Shown here: piece after piece, positions 1 to 8,231 of the stretch
How the letters are laid out: each line of letters opens with the position of its first letter
Position numbering within the stretch: position 1 is the first letter of the stretch
Assembly (NCBI GenBank): GCA_964478125.1
Contig: CAYZGR010000048.1
Span: forward strand, 1 to 23,816
Source: FW021-bin31 sp964478125
Lineage (GTDB): Bacteria > Bacteroidota > Bacteroidia > Chitinophagales > Chitinophagaceae
Direction of reading: 5' to 3'
DNA length: 23,816 nucleotides
The notes under the pieces: model-generated
Database searches by the model: none
Seen by the model: only the letters and a program-made list of their open reading frames with translations
What the model was told of the DNA's origin: nothing
Translations under genes and position numbers: made by a program

Positions 1-1
1 T

Positions 2-1582
2 AATGCGCAGGAAAAACTTTCCCGGCCAAAGTTGGTGGTGGGAATAGTTGTGGACCAGATGCGCTGGGATTATCTGTATCGTTATTATGATCGTTATGGA
101 GAAGGCGGGTTTAAACGCCTGTTAAAGGAAGGCTTTTCCTGTGAAAATACCTCTATCAATTACCTGCCTTCGTATACCGCTGTGGGGCATACCGTTATTT
201 ATACAGGTTCTATTCCGTCGATTGATGGAATCGTGGGAAACGGCTGGATTGATCAATTGACCGGTAAAGAGTGGTACTGTACAGAAGATCCTACCGTAGA
301 AACAGTAGGCGCTCAAGGGAAAGCCGGCAAAATGTCGCCGCGAAACCTGCTGGTTTCCACCATTACGGATGAACTGAGGCTGGCTACTAATTTTCGCTCC
401 CGGGTAGTAGGTGTGTCTTTGAAGGACCGGGCATCCATTTTACCTGCGGGGCACACGGCCAATGCGGCATTTTGGTATGATGATGGTTCCGAAAGGTTTA
501 TTACCAGCACCTATTACATGAAAGAACTTCCTGGGTGGGTAAAAAGATTTAATGCAGAAAAAGAAGCGCAGCATTTAGTGGCTAATGGTTGGGAGACTTT
601 GTACCCTATTGAATCTTATGTTCAAAGTACGGCTGATGACGTATCCTGGGAAGGAAAGTTTAACGGGGAAGGGACCCCCGTTTTTCCCCATGACGTGAAA
701 AATATTTACAAATCAGATCATGGGAGCATCCGGAGCACCCCTTTTGGAAATACCCTGACTCTGAATTTTGCAAAGGCCGCTGTAGCGGGATACAACCTGG
801 GCAGTGGGGAAACAACGGATTTCCTTACGATTAATTGCGCTTCTACAGATTATGTAGGCCATAAATACGGCCCGAATTCTATTGAAGTGGAAGATACCTA
901 TTTACGGCTGGATAAGGATATGGCCGCTTTTTTTGATTTTTTGGATCAAAAGGTGGGTAAAGGAAATTATCTGGTTTTTTTAACGGCTGATCATGGCGGG
1001 GCACACTCCATTGGTTTTTTGAAACACCATAAGATCCCCGCAGATTTCCTGGTGTCAAAAAAATTTATGGAACCGCTGAATACGCTTCTGGCAGAAAAAT
1101 TTGGAGTAAAAAAACTGGTCCGCTCTTCTATGAATTACCATATAAATTTTGACAATGACCAAATTCAAAAGAATGATTTGGACTATGAAGCCGTGAAAAA
1201 GGAGACGGTACGTTTCCTGAAAAAACAGGAGGGCATCCAGTTTGTCGTAGATATAGACCATATCGGAGATGCGCCGATACCCGAACCACTGAAAAGAAAA
1301 ATCATTAATGGATATAACCATAAGCGCGTGGGACCGATCATGATCATTCCCAATCCGGGTTGGTTTTCGGGACATGAAGGTGGAACGGGCACCACTCATG
1401 GCAATTGGAATCCGTATGATACTCATATTCCGCTTATATTTATGGGATGGGGAGTCAAACGGGGAACTACCAACAAACCTGTTCGCATGTCGGATATTTC
1501 CCCTACTCTCGCGGCCCTATTACATATCCAAATGCCCAATGGGAGCGTGGGAATCCCCATTTCAGAAGTAATCGGAGATTAA
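2..1582 (+). CDS. pafA: PafA-like alkaline phosphatase, 5'-truncated
   Basis: This is a secreted phosphomonoesterase of the alkaline phosphatase superfamily, expected to release phosphate from organic monoesters in the periplasm. The frame is open to the window edge and begins N-A-Q-E-K, which looks like the residues around a signal-peptidase site, so the start and signal peptide lie outside. Numbering from the TTG codon at 32, the Thr nucleophile is T49 (NYLPSYTAVGH), followed by N70 (GIVGNGW), K131 and R133 (SLKDR). The spacings of 21, 61 and 2 nearly match T79, N100, K162 and R164 of Elizabethkingia PafA. Metal ligands are also visible: D8 in VVDQM, the D and H of TDYVGH, the D-H of TADHGG and the H of GTTHGN. 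The enzyme therefore looks active. The TTG at 32 lies inside the mature protein and is not the start. A broader phosphodiesterase/nucleotide pyrophosphatase activity is less likely because the K-x-R pair marks monoesterases. Confidence 0.88.
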   Translation, partial: NAQEKLSRPKLVVGIVVDQMRWDYLYRYYDRYGEGGFKRLLKEGFSCENTSINYLPSYTAVGHTVIYTGSIPSIDGIVGNGWIDQLTGKEWYCTEDPTVETVGAQGKAGKMSPRNLLVSTITDELRLATNFRSRVVGVSLKDRASILPAGHTANAAFWYDDGSERFITSTYYMKELPGWVKRFNAEKEAQHLVANGWETLYPIESYVQSTADDVSWEGKFNGEGTPVFPHDVKNIYKSDHGSIRSTPFGNTLTLNFAKAAVAGYNLGSGETTDFLTINCASTDYVGHKYGPNSIEVEDTYLRLDKDMAAFFDFLDQKVGKGNYLVFLTADHGGAHSIGFLKHHKIPADFLVSKKFMEPLNTLLAEKFGVKKLVRSSMNYHINFDNDQIQKNDLDYEAVKKETVRFLKKQEGIQFVVDIDHIGDAPIPEPLKRKIINGYNHKRVGPIMIIPNPGWFSGHEGGTGTTHGNWNPYDTHIPLIFMGWGVKRGTTNKPVRMSDISPTLAALLHIQMPNGSVGIPISEVIGD

Positions 1583-1862
1583 GGTTAACCGGCCATGGCA
1601 TGACGATGAGCCGTCGGGCACATGCGGGTGGGATGGAGACTACTATCTTCATATGAATGAGGTCAATTCTGACTGGAAAGAGGTTGGTTATGAGGTGATG
1701 TTAGGAGCGGCGGTTGTAAATGGATTGCCAAATTCTGATTCCCATGCCGAATATGGGCTGGTGTGGAAAGTTACGCCCAAGGGCAAAGATTATCCTTTTT
1801 GTTTTGTCCATGCGATCACGGGTGAATTGATTGTCTTTAGAGCGAGCTGTTGTATTACTTGA
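1572..1862 (+). pseudogene. Possible gene remnant or start-less small ORF
   Basis: The 369-base gap between the phosphatase and the GH13 gene (1583-1951) holds one frame open from just after a stop at 1569 to TGA at 1860. Its translation reads like protein: it has an acidic, Trp/Cys-rich start (PWHDDEPSGTCGWDGDYYLH) followed by a stretch with alternating hydrophobic and polar residues (GYEVMLGAAVVNGLPNSD, then GLVWKVTPKGKDYPFCFVH). The only ATG is at 1653, in the middle of this protein-like stretch, and nothing resembling a ribosome binding site precedes it. I do not recognise a family. It may be the 3' end of a gene whose front was lost, a short real gene with an unusual start, or chance. 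The rest of the gap, 1863-1951, is AT-rich and probably carries the promoter of the GH13 gene, though no clean TAnnTTTG element is present. Confidence 0.3.
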
Positions 1863-1951
1863 CTCTTCAACTCCTGTTTGTACTTAGTTAAAAAAAAGTT
1901 TTTTCTTTGTTCCCTGGTTCTATCCTTTTTATAGGGTACACAAGCAGTCTT

Positions 1952-3499
1952 ATGGAAACAAAAGAGCACAAGGAAAGTAATAATGACTTTTATAGCGAGG
2001 TCATGTATCATGTTTTTTTGCGTAGTTTTTATGATAGCAATGGCGACCACATTGGCGATCTTAATGGCGTAAAGGAGAAACTGAATTATATGCAGGATCT
2101 GGGAGTTACCTCTATATTGGTCACTCCCATCATTCAATCTGTTTACTATCACAATTATTTTGCAGACGATTTTAAAAAGATTGATCCGGATTACGGTACC
2201 CTGGAAGAGTGGACCCAACTCGTGAGAGCCGTTCACCGGAAGGGCATGAGAATTTATCTGGATCAGGAATTTCAGTATGTGACCATTAATCAAAAGTGGT
2301 TTAAAGAATCTTTTGAAAATCCTGAATCTCCTTACAGCCAATACATTATCTATAATGATCCCATGAATACCGAACCCGAACCCATCATTTATGATATTTC
2401 CGTATTGAAAGGGTACAATGATTTATCCAGAAGAGTGGCTACCGTTAATTTGAATAACCCTGAGGTGCAAGACTATTTCTTTGATCTGCTCAAATACTGG
2501 ATGGATCCTGACGGGGATGGAAATTTTGACGACGGGGTAGATGGTTTCAGGTTGGATCACATGATGGATAACCTGGATCAGAAAGAAGTCCTGACGGATC
2601 TGTTTAATAAATTCTGGTGTCCGTTGATCGGTAAATTGAAGGAAATAAACCCTAAGATTAAATTTATAGCAGAGCAGGCAGACTGGACTGATTTTGGTAC
2701 CGATTACTTTGAACGCGGATGCGTAGACCGGGTTTTTGCATTTAACCTGAGGAATGCTATTGTCGCTTTAGATAAGAAGTATATATCGGCTGCAGCAGAT
2801 GCTACACTGAGCCATGTTCCCGAAGGGAATGAGCAAATTGTTTTTATTGAGAACCATGATATGGAACGTTTTGCTTCGGCGGTCGATCGCCATCCCGGTA
2901 AATTACGGGTGGGAGCTGCGTTTAACCTGCTGATAGGGGGGATTCCTTGTGTATATTACGGGCAGGAAATAGGCATGTATGGAACGGGAGGATTTGGGAA
3001 ATACGGGAAAACTGATGGAAATGATATTCCCCGGCGCGAGGCCTTTAAATGGCACAGCGAAGATTCGGGAGAAGGCATGGCCGTATGGTACAAGGATTCG
3101 GGACCCTGGTGGGATGATACAAGTCTTAAGTTTGACGATGGCGTATCTCTCCTGGAAGAAAAGGAGGACCCGGACTCATTGTGGTATTATTACAAAGGCC
3201 TGATCCATTTGCATACCTCTAATTCAGCTATAACGGATGGGAAATATAGTGAAATGAATAATGATAATGAGTATGTTTTTTCATTCGTTCGTTATACTTC
3301 TCACAGGGCGGTATTGGTTGTTATAAATCTATCAGAGGTTATTCAATCCGTAACTATCGACCTGAACAGCAGCCAGGCTGCATGGAAGGATCGGAGTAAA
3401 TTGGTAAATTTGTTTGGAGAAGAAAATTTTGAAGTCAGGGATGCGGAGCTTATACTGCAACTTCCTGCTTTTACCACGAACGTATGGGAAATGGAATAA
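1952..3499 (+). CDS. GH13 alpha-amylase-family glycosidase, cytoplasmic
   Basis: A 515-residue alpha-glucan-active TIM-barrel enzyme, probably hydrolysing or transglycosylating alpha-1,4-linked glucose oligomers. No signal peptide is seen, so it should act in the cytoplasm. The ATG at 1952 is preferred; an upstream TTG at 1907 would add only unrelated residues. GH13 regions II, III and IV are intact: nucleophile D202 in DGFRLDH (with R200), acid/base E241 in FIAEQ, and D303 in ENHDMER. Region I is unusual: where most members have D-x-x-x-N-H, this protein has D104-Q-E-F-Q-Y, so the substrate-binding His is replaced by Tyr. A beta-sandwich C domain is likely from about residue 430, with a typical late SFVRY/VVINLS pattern. 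The gene is followed after 29 bases by a NUDIX-type sugar regulator, so the pair is probably co-transcribed or co-regulated. Subfamily and substrate cannot be read reliably; trehalose, cyclodextrin and maltooligosaccharide enzymes are all possible. Confidence 0.85.
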   Translation: METKEHKESNNDFYSEVMYHVFLRSFYDSNGDHIGDLNGVKEKLNYMQDLGVTSILVTPIIQSVYYHNYFADDFKKIDPDYGTLEEWTQLVRAVHRKGMRIYLDQEFQYVTINQKWFKESFENPESPYSQYIIYNDPMNTEPEPIIYDISVLKGYNDLSRRVATVNLNNPEVQDYFFDLLKYWMDPDGDGNFDDGVDGFRLDHMMDNLDQKEVLTDLFNKFWCPLIGKLKEINPKIKFIAEQADWTDFGTDYFERGCVDRVFAFNLRNAIVALDKKYISAAADATLSHVPEGNEQIVFIENHDMERFASAVDRHPGKLRVGAAFNLLIGGIPCVYYGQEIGMYGTGGFGKYGKTDGNDIPRREAFKWHSEDSGEGMAVWYKDSGPWWDDTSLKFDDGVSLLEEKEDPDSLWYYYKGLIHLHTSNSAITDGKYSEMNNDNEYVFSFVRYTSHRAVLVVINLSEVIQSVTIDLNSSQAAWKDRSKLVNLFGEENFEVRDAELILQLPAFTTNVWEME

Positions 3500-3528
3500 G
3501 GATCATGTACCCCTAAATTCACGTAATC

Positions 3529-4218
3529 ATGTCTACTCCGGATCATCAAGCCCTAAAAAACATCTATACCCACGCTCAGGAGATAGCCCGGCATCCAAAA
3601 GTGACGCTTTCTGTGGATTGTGTGATTTTTAGTTTCCAGGAAAAGGAGCTGAAAGTACTCTTGATCAGGAGCGATATCAAAGAATATAAAAATAAATGGA
3701 CGCTCCTGGGCGACCTGGTCCGGAAAGAAGAATCGTTGGATAAGGCGGCATACCGGGTATTAAAATCCCGTACCGGGCTTAGCAACGTGTTTCTCGAGCA
3801 GGTCCATACTTTTGGGAAGCCGAATCGCCATCCCGCGGGCCGGATCGTAACGACGGCATATTATTCGTTGGTGAATATAGCCCAATGCAAGCTTACCAAA
3901 CATGCTCATGAACTCCATTGGCATGCGGTGAAAAATATCAGGCAAATGGCTTTTGATCATAAGCTTATCCTGGATACCAGTCTGGAGCGGCTTCGGGATG
4001 CCATACTGGAATCTCACGTAGGATTTAACCTGCTTCCTCCGAAATTCTCCCTGCGTCGCCTGCAGGATGTTTATGAGGCGGTACTGGGTACTGAGCTGGA
4101 CAGGCGCAATTTTAGAAAAAGAATTACGGCTCTTGATCTGATTGAAGATACGGGAGAAGTAGAATCGGATGTGACACACCGGCCCGGAAAATTATACCGC
4201 CTGAAAAATAAACGTTAG
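3529..4218 (+). CDS. NUDIX-fold transcriptional regulator (NrtR/AraR-like)
   Basis: A 229-residue protein with a NUDIX fold (about residues 25-150) and a C-terminal winged-helix DNA-binding domain (about 165-229, with FSLRRLQDVYEAVLG and a final HRPGKLYRL beta-wing). This architecture is shared by NrtR and by the Bacteroidota sugar regulators related to AraR of Bacteroides thetaiotaomicron. The NUDIX box at 61-84 is degenerate. In place of the R-E-x-x-E-E core it has R76-V-L-K-S-R, so the metal-binding glutamates are gone and hydrolysis is unlikely. The domain probably senses a ligand. The start at ATG 3529 gives MSTPDHQ and lies 29 bases after the GH13 stop, which suggests an operon and a role in controlling glycan or sugar use. 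The effector and operator are unknown. A catalytic NUDIX hydrolase is the less likely alternative. Confidence 0.83.
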   Translation: MSTPDHQALKNIYTHAQEIARHPKVTLSVDCVIFSFQEKELKVLLIRSDIKEYKNKWTLLGDLVRKEESLDKAAYRVLKSRTGLSNVFLEQVHTFGKPNRHPAGRIVTTAYYSLVNIAQCKLTKHAHELHWHAVKNIRQMAFDHKLILDTSLERLRDAILESHVGFNLLPPKFSLRRLQDVYEAVLGTELDRRNFRKRITALDLIEDTGEVESDVTHRPGKLYRLKNKR

Positions 4219-4272
4219 AAGAATAAAAATTTCCGGATCACTATAACTAAATAATTAGTATGTTTATCATTT

Positions 4273-5514
4273 TTATAGCGCTTCCGGGTTATTAACAACA
4301 CCCAGAAATAGGATACTGTTGGTTCTATTTTCCGTAATTATATAAACAAAGGGCCTGTTCACGTCCATTACGGGAGTATGATCCGGCATTGCGGCAGTCA
4401 GCCGCATGCCGATAGATGTAGCGGCTGCCGCTTCCGTCCCCTCTTCGTCTACCTTAATATAGGATTTGTGCACCACACTCGATATTTGTATATCTCTCTT
4501 TTGATACATTCCGGTAAAATCGGCCTGAGGTCCGAATGCAATACCCATTCCCATATCGGTTAATTGGGGGATCAGATCGTTGACCGTATAGGAGGCTTCC
4601 CATTTGGGAAGGAAGAGCTTTACTTTGGTAGAATCCATTTGATTCGTAATATCGGAAAAATAAGAAGTATTGAGGGAATCTATCAAGGTATGTATATCCC
4701 CTCCTTTCGCGGGAAGCAGGACGTACATGCTAAAACTTCCGTTCCCGTAAGGTAGTTCCACGATCTGGAGTGTAGAGGCTTGAGCATAATTGTACCGGGC
4801 TTCCCGATACATGAAAGATACTTGTTCTGTTTTTGAAGCGGTATAAAAGGTTCTTTTCCGGGTATGCTCCGGATCAAAGTTTTTTTGCCATTTCCCGTTA
4901 AAATAGATGGCATTGATCAGGAACATGACATCCGCAGGATTAATATGATCTATTATGGATTTTATTTTTTGCTGTGTATGATCGGCCACCCAGCCATTGA
5001 TCAGGTTTATAGTTTGCGGATTGGAGAAATCAGCCGGCTGTATTTCGGCATTATAATACGTGTTATTGATATTTAAAAAAGAAGAGAGCGGATGCAGATC
5101 CTCCCGGTACCAGATGGAATTGACCATGTCGATCTGAACGGCAGTATCCGCTTGTGCCAGCAGGGAAAACAGCATGCGGCTCGTTGTATTAAGTAGGGCC
5201 GTATCCATATCGTTAAGCTGTAATGCCTTTTGCATAGCTTCACGTGTCTTACCGGCCGTCCCGTTGTATACCATACTCAGATCCTGATAGATGCTCAGTG
5301 GGGAGATCATTTTATTGGAAAGAGAATGGTCGGCTTTGACCACCAGACCGAACAACTTAAAAGAAAAATCATTTTGGGCTTTGGTTACGGGGTTTGCCCG
5401 GGCGGTCGTTCCTTTCCGTTTTGTATTACTTATATGACTATTTGAACCACATCCCAAACCGAGAAAGATCATGGAAAAAATGAGGAGAAAGGTAAGAGGG
5501 ATATCGGCTTTCAT
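4273..5514 (-). CDS. Serpin-family protease inhibitor lipoprotein (downstream copy)
   Basis: A 413-residue serpin, a suicide inhibitor that traps serine or cysteine proteases by loop insertion. The N-terminus is a signal peptide with a relaxed lipobox (L-G-L-G-C22), so it is probably a lipid-anchored envelope protein. No acidic surface-export signal follows the Cys, so periplasmic-facing placement is as likely as surface exposure. Serpin landmarks are present: NKMISPLSIY near residue 67, the NAIYFNGKW breach strand near 201, and the C-terminal signature VNRPFVYII. The hinge is of the inhibitory type: E358-G359-T360-E361 followed by four Ala (362-365). Strict counting puts P1-P1' at T373-A374, but the loop is about four residues longer than in antitrypsin, so the scissile bond could be anywhere in 373-377. 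The gene lies 51 bases downstream of a second serpin in the same direction and may share its transcript. Bacterial serpins are patchy in distribution; miropin of Tannerella forsythia is the known Bacteroidota example. Confidence 0.93.
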   Translation of the reverse strand: MKADIPLTFLLIFSMIFLGLGCGSNSHISNTKRKGTTARANPVTKAQNDFSFKLFGLVVKADHSLSNKMISPLSIYQDLSMVYNGTAGKTREAMQKALQLNDMDTALLNTTSRMLFSLLAQADTAVQIDMVNSIWYREDLHPLSSFLNINNTYYNAEIQPADFSNPQTINLINGWVADHTQQKIKSIIDHINPADVMFLINAIYFNGKWQKNFDPEHTRKRTFYTASKTEQVSFMYREARYNYAQASTLQIVELPYGNGSFSMYVLLPAKGGDIHTLIDSLNTSYFSDITNQMDSTKVKLFLPKWEASYTVNDLIPQLTDMGMGIAFGPQADFTGMYQKRDIQISSVVHKSYIKVDEEGTEAAAATSIGMRLTAAMPDHTPVMDVNRPFVYIITENRTNSILFLGVVNNPEAL

Positions 5515-5565
5515 AACTAAGGGCTTAAATATCTTTTGAATAAAGAAACAATTATTATACCACGA

Positions 5566-6804
5566 TTACTTTGGATTGTTTACTTCTCCCAGAAATAATA
5601 TGGATCCGGAACTTTTCTCGGTAATCAGATATAAAAAAGGGCGATTCACCTTTACCGTAAGCGGTTGAGGAGGAAGAGCTGATGTGGCATAAGCCATTCC
5701 AACAAGGGTTACGGCGGCGGCTTCTGTGCCTTTTTCATCAACTTCAATATATGTTTTATGGATCACTCTGGATATATAGGCCCTGGCTTCCTTGGGGTAC
5801 ATGTCGGAGAAATCGGCCTGGCGGCTAAAAGCGATACGCATTCCTAAATCTGCCAGTTCAGGTTTCATGTTTTTTATGGTATAGCGATATTTCCACTTCG
5901 GTATATCTAACCTTAGAGCAGTAGAATCAAGCGTGGAAAGATAATCATTAAATACCTTTACATTTAACGAAGAAGTTAGTTGTTTTAAAGAAACAGATTC
6001 ATCCGGCAGTAAAATATACATATTGAAATCTCCGCTGCCATAGGGTAATTCAATGATCTGGAGGACGCCGTTCCTTCCATACCTAAAGGTCCCTTTTTGT
6101 GTCATGAATGGTGTTTGAACATCTCCTGTTATGGTATGAAAAGTTTTAGCTTCTGTTTCCGATTTATCAAATTTATATTTCCATTGTCCGTTGAAATAAA
6201 TTGCATTGATCAAAAACATAAGATCCGTAGAATCGATTTTATCTATAATCTTTTTTATCTTTTGGCGGGTAGCGCTTGCCACCCAGTTATTGATCTGTTT
6301 CAAGGTTTCGTTATCTCTAAAATCTACATTTTTAATTTGGGCCTGGTAACTGTTTTTCGTGATATGAAGAAAAGCGGCCAAAGGCTGATATTTATCATTC
6401 CGATACCAGATAGAATTGGCGATATTGATATCCACTTTTGAATCTTCACCGGGTAAACCTTCAATCAGCTGTTGATGGGTCTCATTAAGTAAGTCAATAG
6501 GAATATTTTCGAGCTGTAGCGCTTTTTGCATGGCGTCCCGGGTTTTGCCTGCAGCGCCGTTGTAGGTCATCCCCAATGCCATGTAAACACTCAGCGGAGA
6601 AATGAGTTTATTGGCATTGCTATTGTCTTTTTTCAGTACTTCTTTGAACAATTGAAAGGCGAATTGATTTTGAGCACCAATAATCTGATCGGCATTCTCC
6701 GGCAGAGTAAAAGATTGATGAACAGGGGGAGCGGGATTTTTGTTACAACTTACGGCAAGTATAAAAAAAACACATAAGAGGGGTATAAATATTTTTATCT
6801 TCAT
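5566..6804 (-). CDS. Serpin-family protease inhibitor lipoprotein (upstream copy)
   Basis: A 412-residue serpin and the first gene of the tandem pair. Its signal peptide ends L-A-V-S-C20, giving a probable lipoprotein anchored after a short Pro-rich linker. It is clearly homologous along its length to the neighbour: both carry a YNGxAGKTRxAMQKALQL block near residue 82, a NAIYFNG strand near 200, and the hinge Gly at exactly residue 359. The hinge, G359-T-E-A-A-A-V-T366, has the small residues needed for loop insertion, so it should inhibit. The reactive loop then diverges: strict counting puts P1-P1' at A373-T374, with a Y372 and a Ser-Ala-Leu-Pro stretch after it, against a Met-Arg-Leu-Thr-Ala stretch in the sister protein. 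Different target proteases are therefore likely. The 102 bases upstream are shared with the divergent SDR gene. No convincing TAnnTTTG promoter is visible there. The target proteases are unknown. Confidence 0.93.
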   Translation of the reverse strand: MKIKIFIPLLCVFFILAVSCNKNPAPPVHQSFTLPENADQIIGAQNQFAFQLFKEVLKKDNSNANKLISPLSVYMALGMTYNGAAGKTRDAMQKALQLENIPIDLLNETHQQLIEGLPGEDSKVDINIANSIWYRNDKYQPLAAFLHITKNSYQAQIKNVDFRDNETLKQINNWVASATRQKIKKIIDKIDSTDLMFLINAIYFNGQWKYKFDKSETEAKTFHTITGDVQTPFMTQKGTFRYGRNGVLQIIELPYGSGDFNMYILLPDESVSLKQLTSSLNVKVFNDYLSTLDSTALRLDIPKWKYRYTIKNMKPELADLGMRIAFSRQADFSDMYPKEARAYISRVIHKTYIEVDEKGTEAAAVTLVGMAYATSALPPQPLTVKVNRPFLYLITEKSSGSILFLGEVNNPK

Positions 6805-6906
6805 GATAACGGTTTTTAAGAAAGACCCTTTCGAAGGAGGAAACGTTGCATGAGGATAAAGATTATGATGTAATTTAGCATAAAATATTCCTTAATACGT
6901 ATAACT

Positions 6907-7617
6907 ATGAGTGATAAAAAGGTTTTTATTACGGGGGGCAGCGGCGGCCTTGGCGGTCCTGTTGTTGAGCAGCTGTTGGAAGAAGGGTGGCAAGTGTATG
7001 CTTTATTGCGCACGGCAAAAAGTAGGGAGGAAATGCGCAGCCGTTTTCCGGATAAAAGTGGAAAGCGCTTGATCCTGATGGCCGGGGACGTCCTTCGACA
7101 GGAAGATATTGAGGCTGCCTTAAAGGAGATGAAGAAACCGGATGCCCTGGTTCATCTGGCAGGTGGTTTCAAAGGTGGCGGCATGATAGGAGATTATAAT
7201 GATTCGGATTATAATTTTTTGTTTGATTTGAATGTGCGGGCTGCCTTTTTGTTACTAAGGATATTTTTACCCGTGATGAAGCAGAATGAAAAGGGCGCTA
7301 TTGTTACTATTGGCGCCAAACCTTCCTTGTATCCCGGAGGAGAAAATGCAGTATATGCGGCTTCTAAAGCTGCCTTAATTAACCTTACCCGCTCGGCGGC
7401 GGAAGAAGGCAGGAAAAAAGGGGTACGTGCCAATGTTATTGTTCCGGCGGTGATCCGAACAAGAGCCAATGAACAATGGGCCGCTTCTTCTGATGTTATG
7501 GACAAGTGGACTCCGCCTGCAGATATAGCACAAACCATTTCATGGCTTATCTCAGAACAGGCGGGTTCCGTTACGGGTACCGTTATTCCCATGTTCCATA
7601 AACTGAAGACCTTCTAA
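6907..7617 (+). CDS. SDR oxidoreductase, dihydropteridine-reductase-like
   Basis: A 236-residue short-chain dehydrogenase with a Rossmann fold for NAD(P)H. The cofactor motif is T9-G-G-S-G-G-L-G16 and the NAG-like loop is HLAGG (83-87 region). Tyr150 and Lys154 form the YAASK catalytic pair. The usual catalytic Ser, 13 residues before the Tyr, is Ala137 in T-I-G-A-K. As I recall it, vertebrate dihydropteridine reductase has Ala at the same place in a Gly-Ala-Lys motif, and this protein also shares a W-T-P segment followed by a helix before the C-terminal strand. A pterin or quinonoid substrate is therefore a reasonable inference, but not proven. Ser140 lies three residues further on and might substitute. 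The start ATG 6907 is followed directly by MSDKKVFITGG, a natural SDR N-terminus. The stop overlaps the convergent sanA-like gene by four bases. A generic carbonyl reductase is the main alternative. Confidence 0.85.
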   Translation: MSDKKVFITGGSGGLGGPVVEQLLEEGWQVYALLRTAKSREEMRSRFPDKSGKRLILMAGDVLRQEDIEAALKEMKKPDALVHLAGGFKGGGMIGDYNDSDYNFLFDLNVRAAFLLLRIFLPVMKQNEKGAIVTIGAKPSLYPGGENAVYAASKAALINLTRSAAEEGRKKGVRANVIVPAVIRTRANEQWAASSDVMDKWTPPADIAQTISWLISEQAGSVTGTVIPMFHKLKTF

Positions 7618-8225
7618 TGAGGCTGTGGTTTCAGCCAATAGCAGTCCATCAAACATTTTATACGCGCCATGCATTCCCGAAGAAACATCCGCAGGCCGGC
7701 TTTACCTCCCACTTTTGATGCGTCAATAGCTATTGGATGCATCCCCATCTTCAGGCCGATAAAAACGGCCCGCTGGTTATGAAAATGTTGCGAAATGATG
7801 AGCGGGTCGGTTATCCCGTACACCTTTTTGCACCTCCATAATGAATTCCAGGTACGGCTGCCTTTATGATCTTTTATTAAGGCCCCGGGAGGTATCCTTT
7901 CTGCAAGAAGGTTTTGATACATGAAATCTACCTCATCCTTCATATAAGGTAATTTGTCTGCACCGCTTATTAAAATATGTTCCACTTTCCGGAGGTTGTA
8001 TACCCGGATGGCCTTGGCTATGCGTCGTATAAAATAAGCATTCAGCCGTCCTTCTCTTGTAAATTTGGCAGTGCCCAAGAGTAAGGCGGTTTTTCGAGAA
8101 GGCAGATGCTGTGTATCGGAATAAATGTAAGGAGCGGCAACAATGCTGATCCATAGATAGCAACTTCCGGTTCCCAGCAGGAACAGGATAACAGGCGCTA
8201 AGAATATCCAAAATACGAAGGGCAT
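7614..8225 (-). CDS. SanA/YdcF-like DUF218 membrane protein
   Basis: A 203-residue protein with one N-terminal transmembrane segment (residues about 3-27) and a periplasmic DUF218 domain. Recognisable SanA-family blocks are LLLGTAKFTREGRLN (about 49-63), HILISGADK, a D-H-K-G-S-R-T-W-N-S stretch, and IISQHFHNQRAVFI in the C-terminal half. SanA affects envelope permeability in enteric bacteria (vancomycin exclusion at high temperature). The biochemical reaction of the family is not established. Its gene begins six bases after the low-molecular-weight phosphatase stop, so the two are almost certainly one operon. That pairing hints at an envelope polysaccharide or peptidoglycan-related role for both, but this is inference. 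The stop overlaps the stop of the convergent SDR gene. Confidence 0.87.
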   Translation of the reverse strand: MPFVFWIFLAPVILFLLGTGSCYLWISIVAAPYIYSDTQHLPSRKTALLLGTAKFTREGRLNAYFIRRIAKAIRVYNLRKVEHILISGADKLPYMKDEVDFMYQNLLAERIPPGALIKDHKGSRTWNSLWRCKKVYGITDPLIISQHFHNQRAVFIGLKMGMHPIAIDASKVGGKAGLRMFLRECMARIKCLMDCYWLKPQPH

Positions 8226-8231
8226 TACTTC

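Noticed and set aside
1889..1906. A-tract/T-tract inverted repeat before the GH13 gene
   Set aside because: AAAAAA-G-TTTTTT without a GC stem cannot make a stable terminator; probably part of an AT-rich promoter region.
1790..2341. 183-residue minus-strand ORF at the start of the GH13 gene
   Set aside because: It is antisense to the GH13 catalytic barrel and has low-complexity Ile/His-rich sequence with no recognisable motif.
4219..4272. Possible bidirectional terminator between the NUDIX and serpin genes
   Set aside because: Only an ATAAAAAT/ATTTTTAT pair with a loop of about 40 bases and a weak CTAA/TTAG stem are visible; no GC-rich hairpin with a T-tract.
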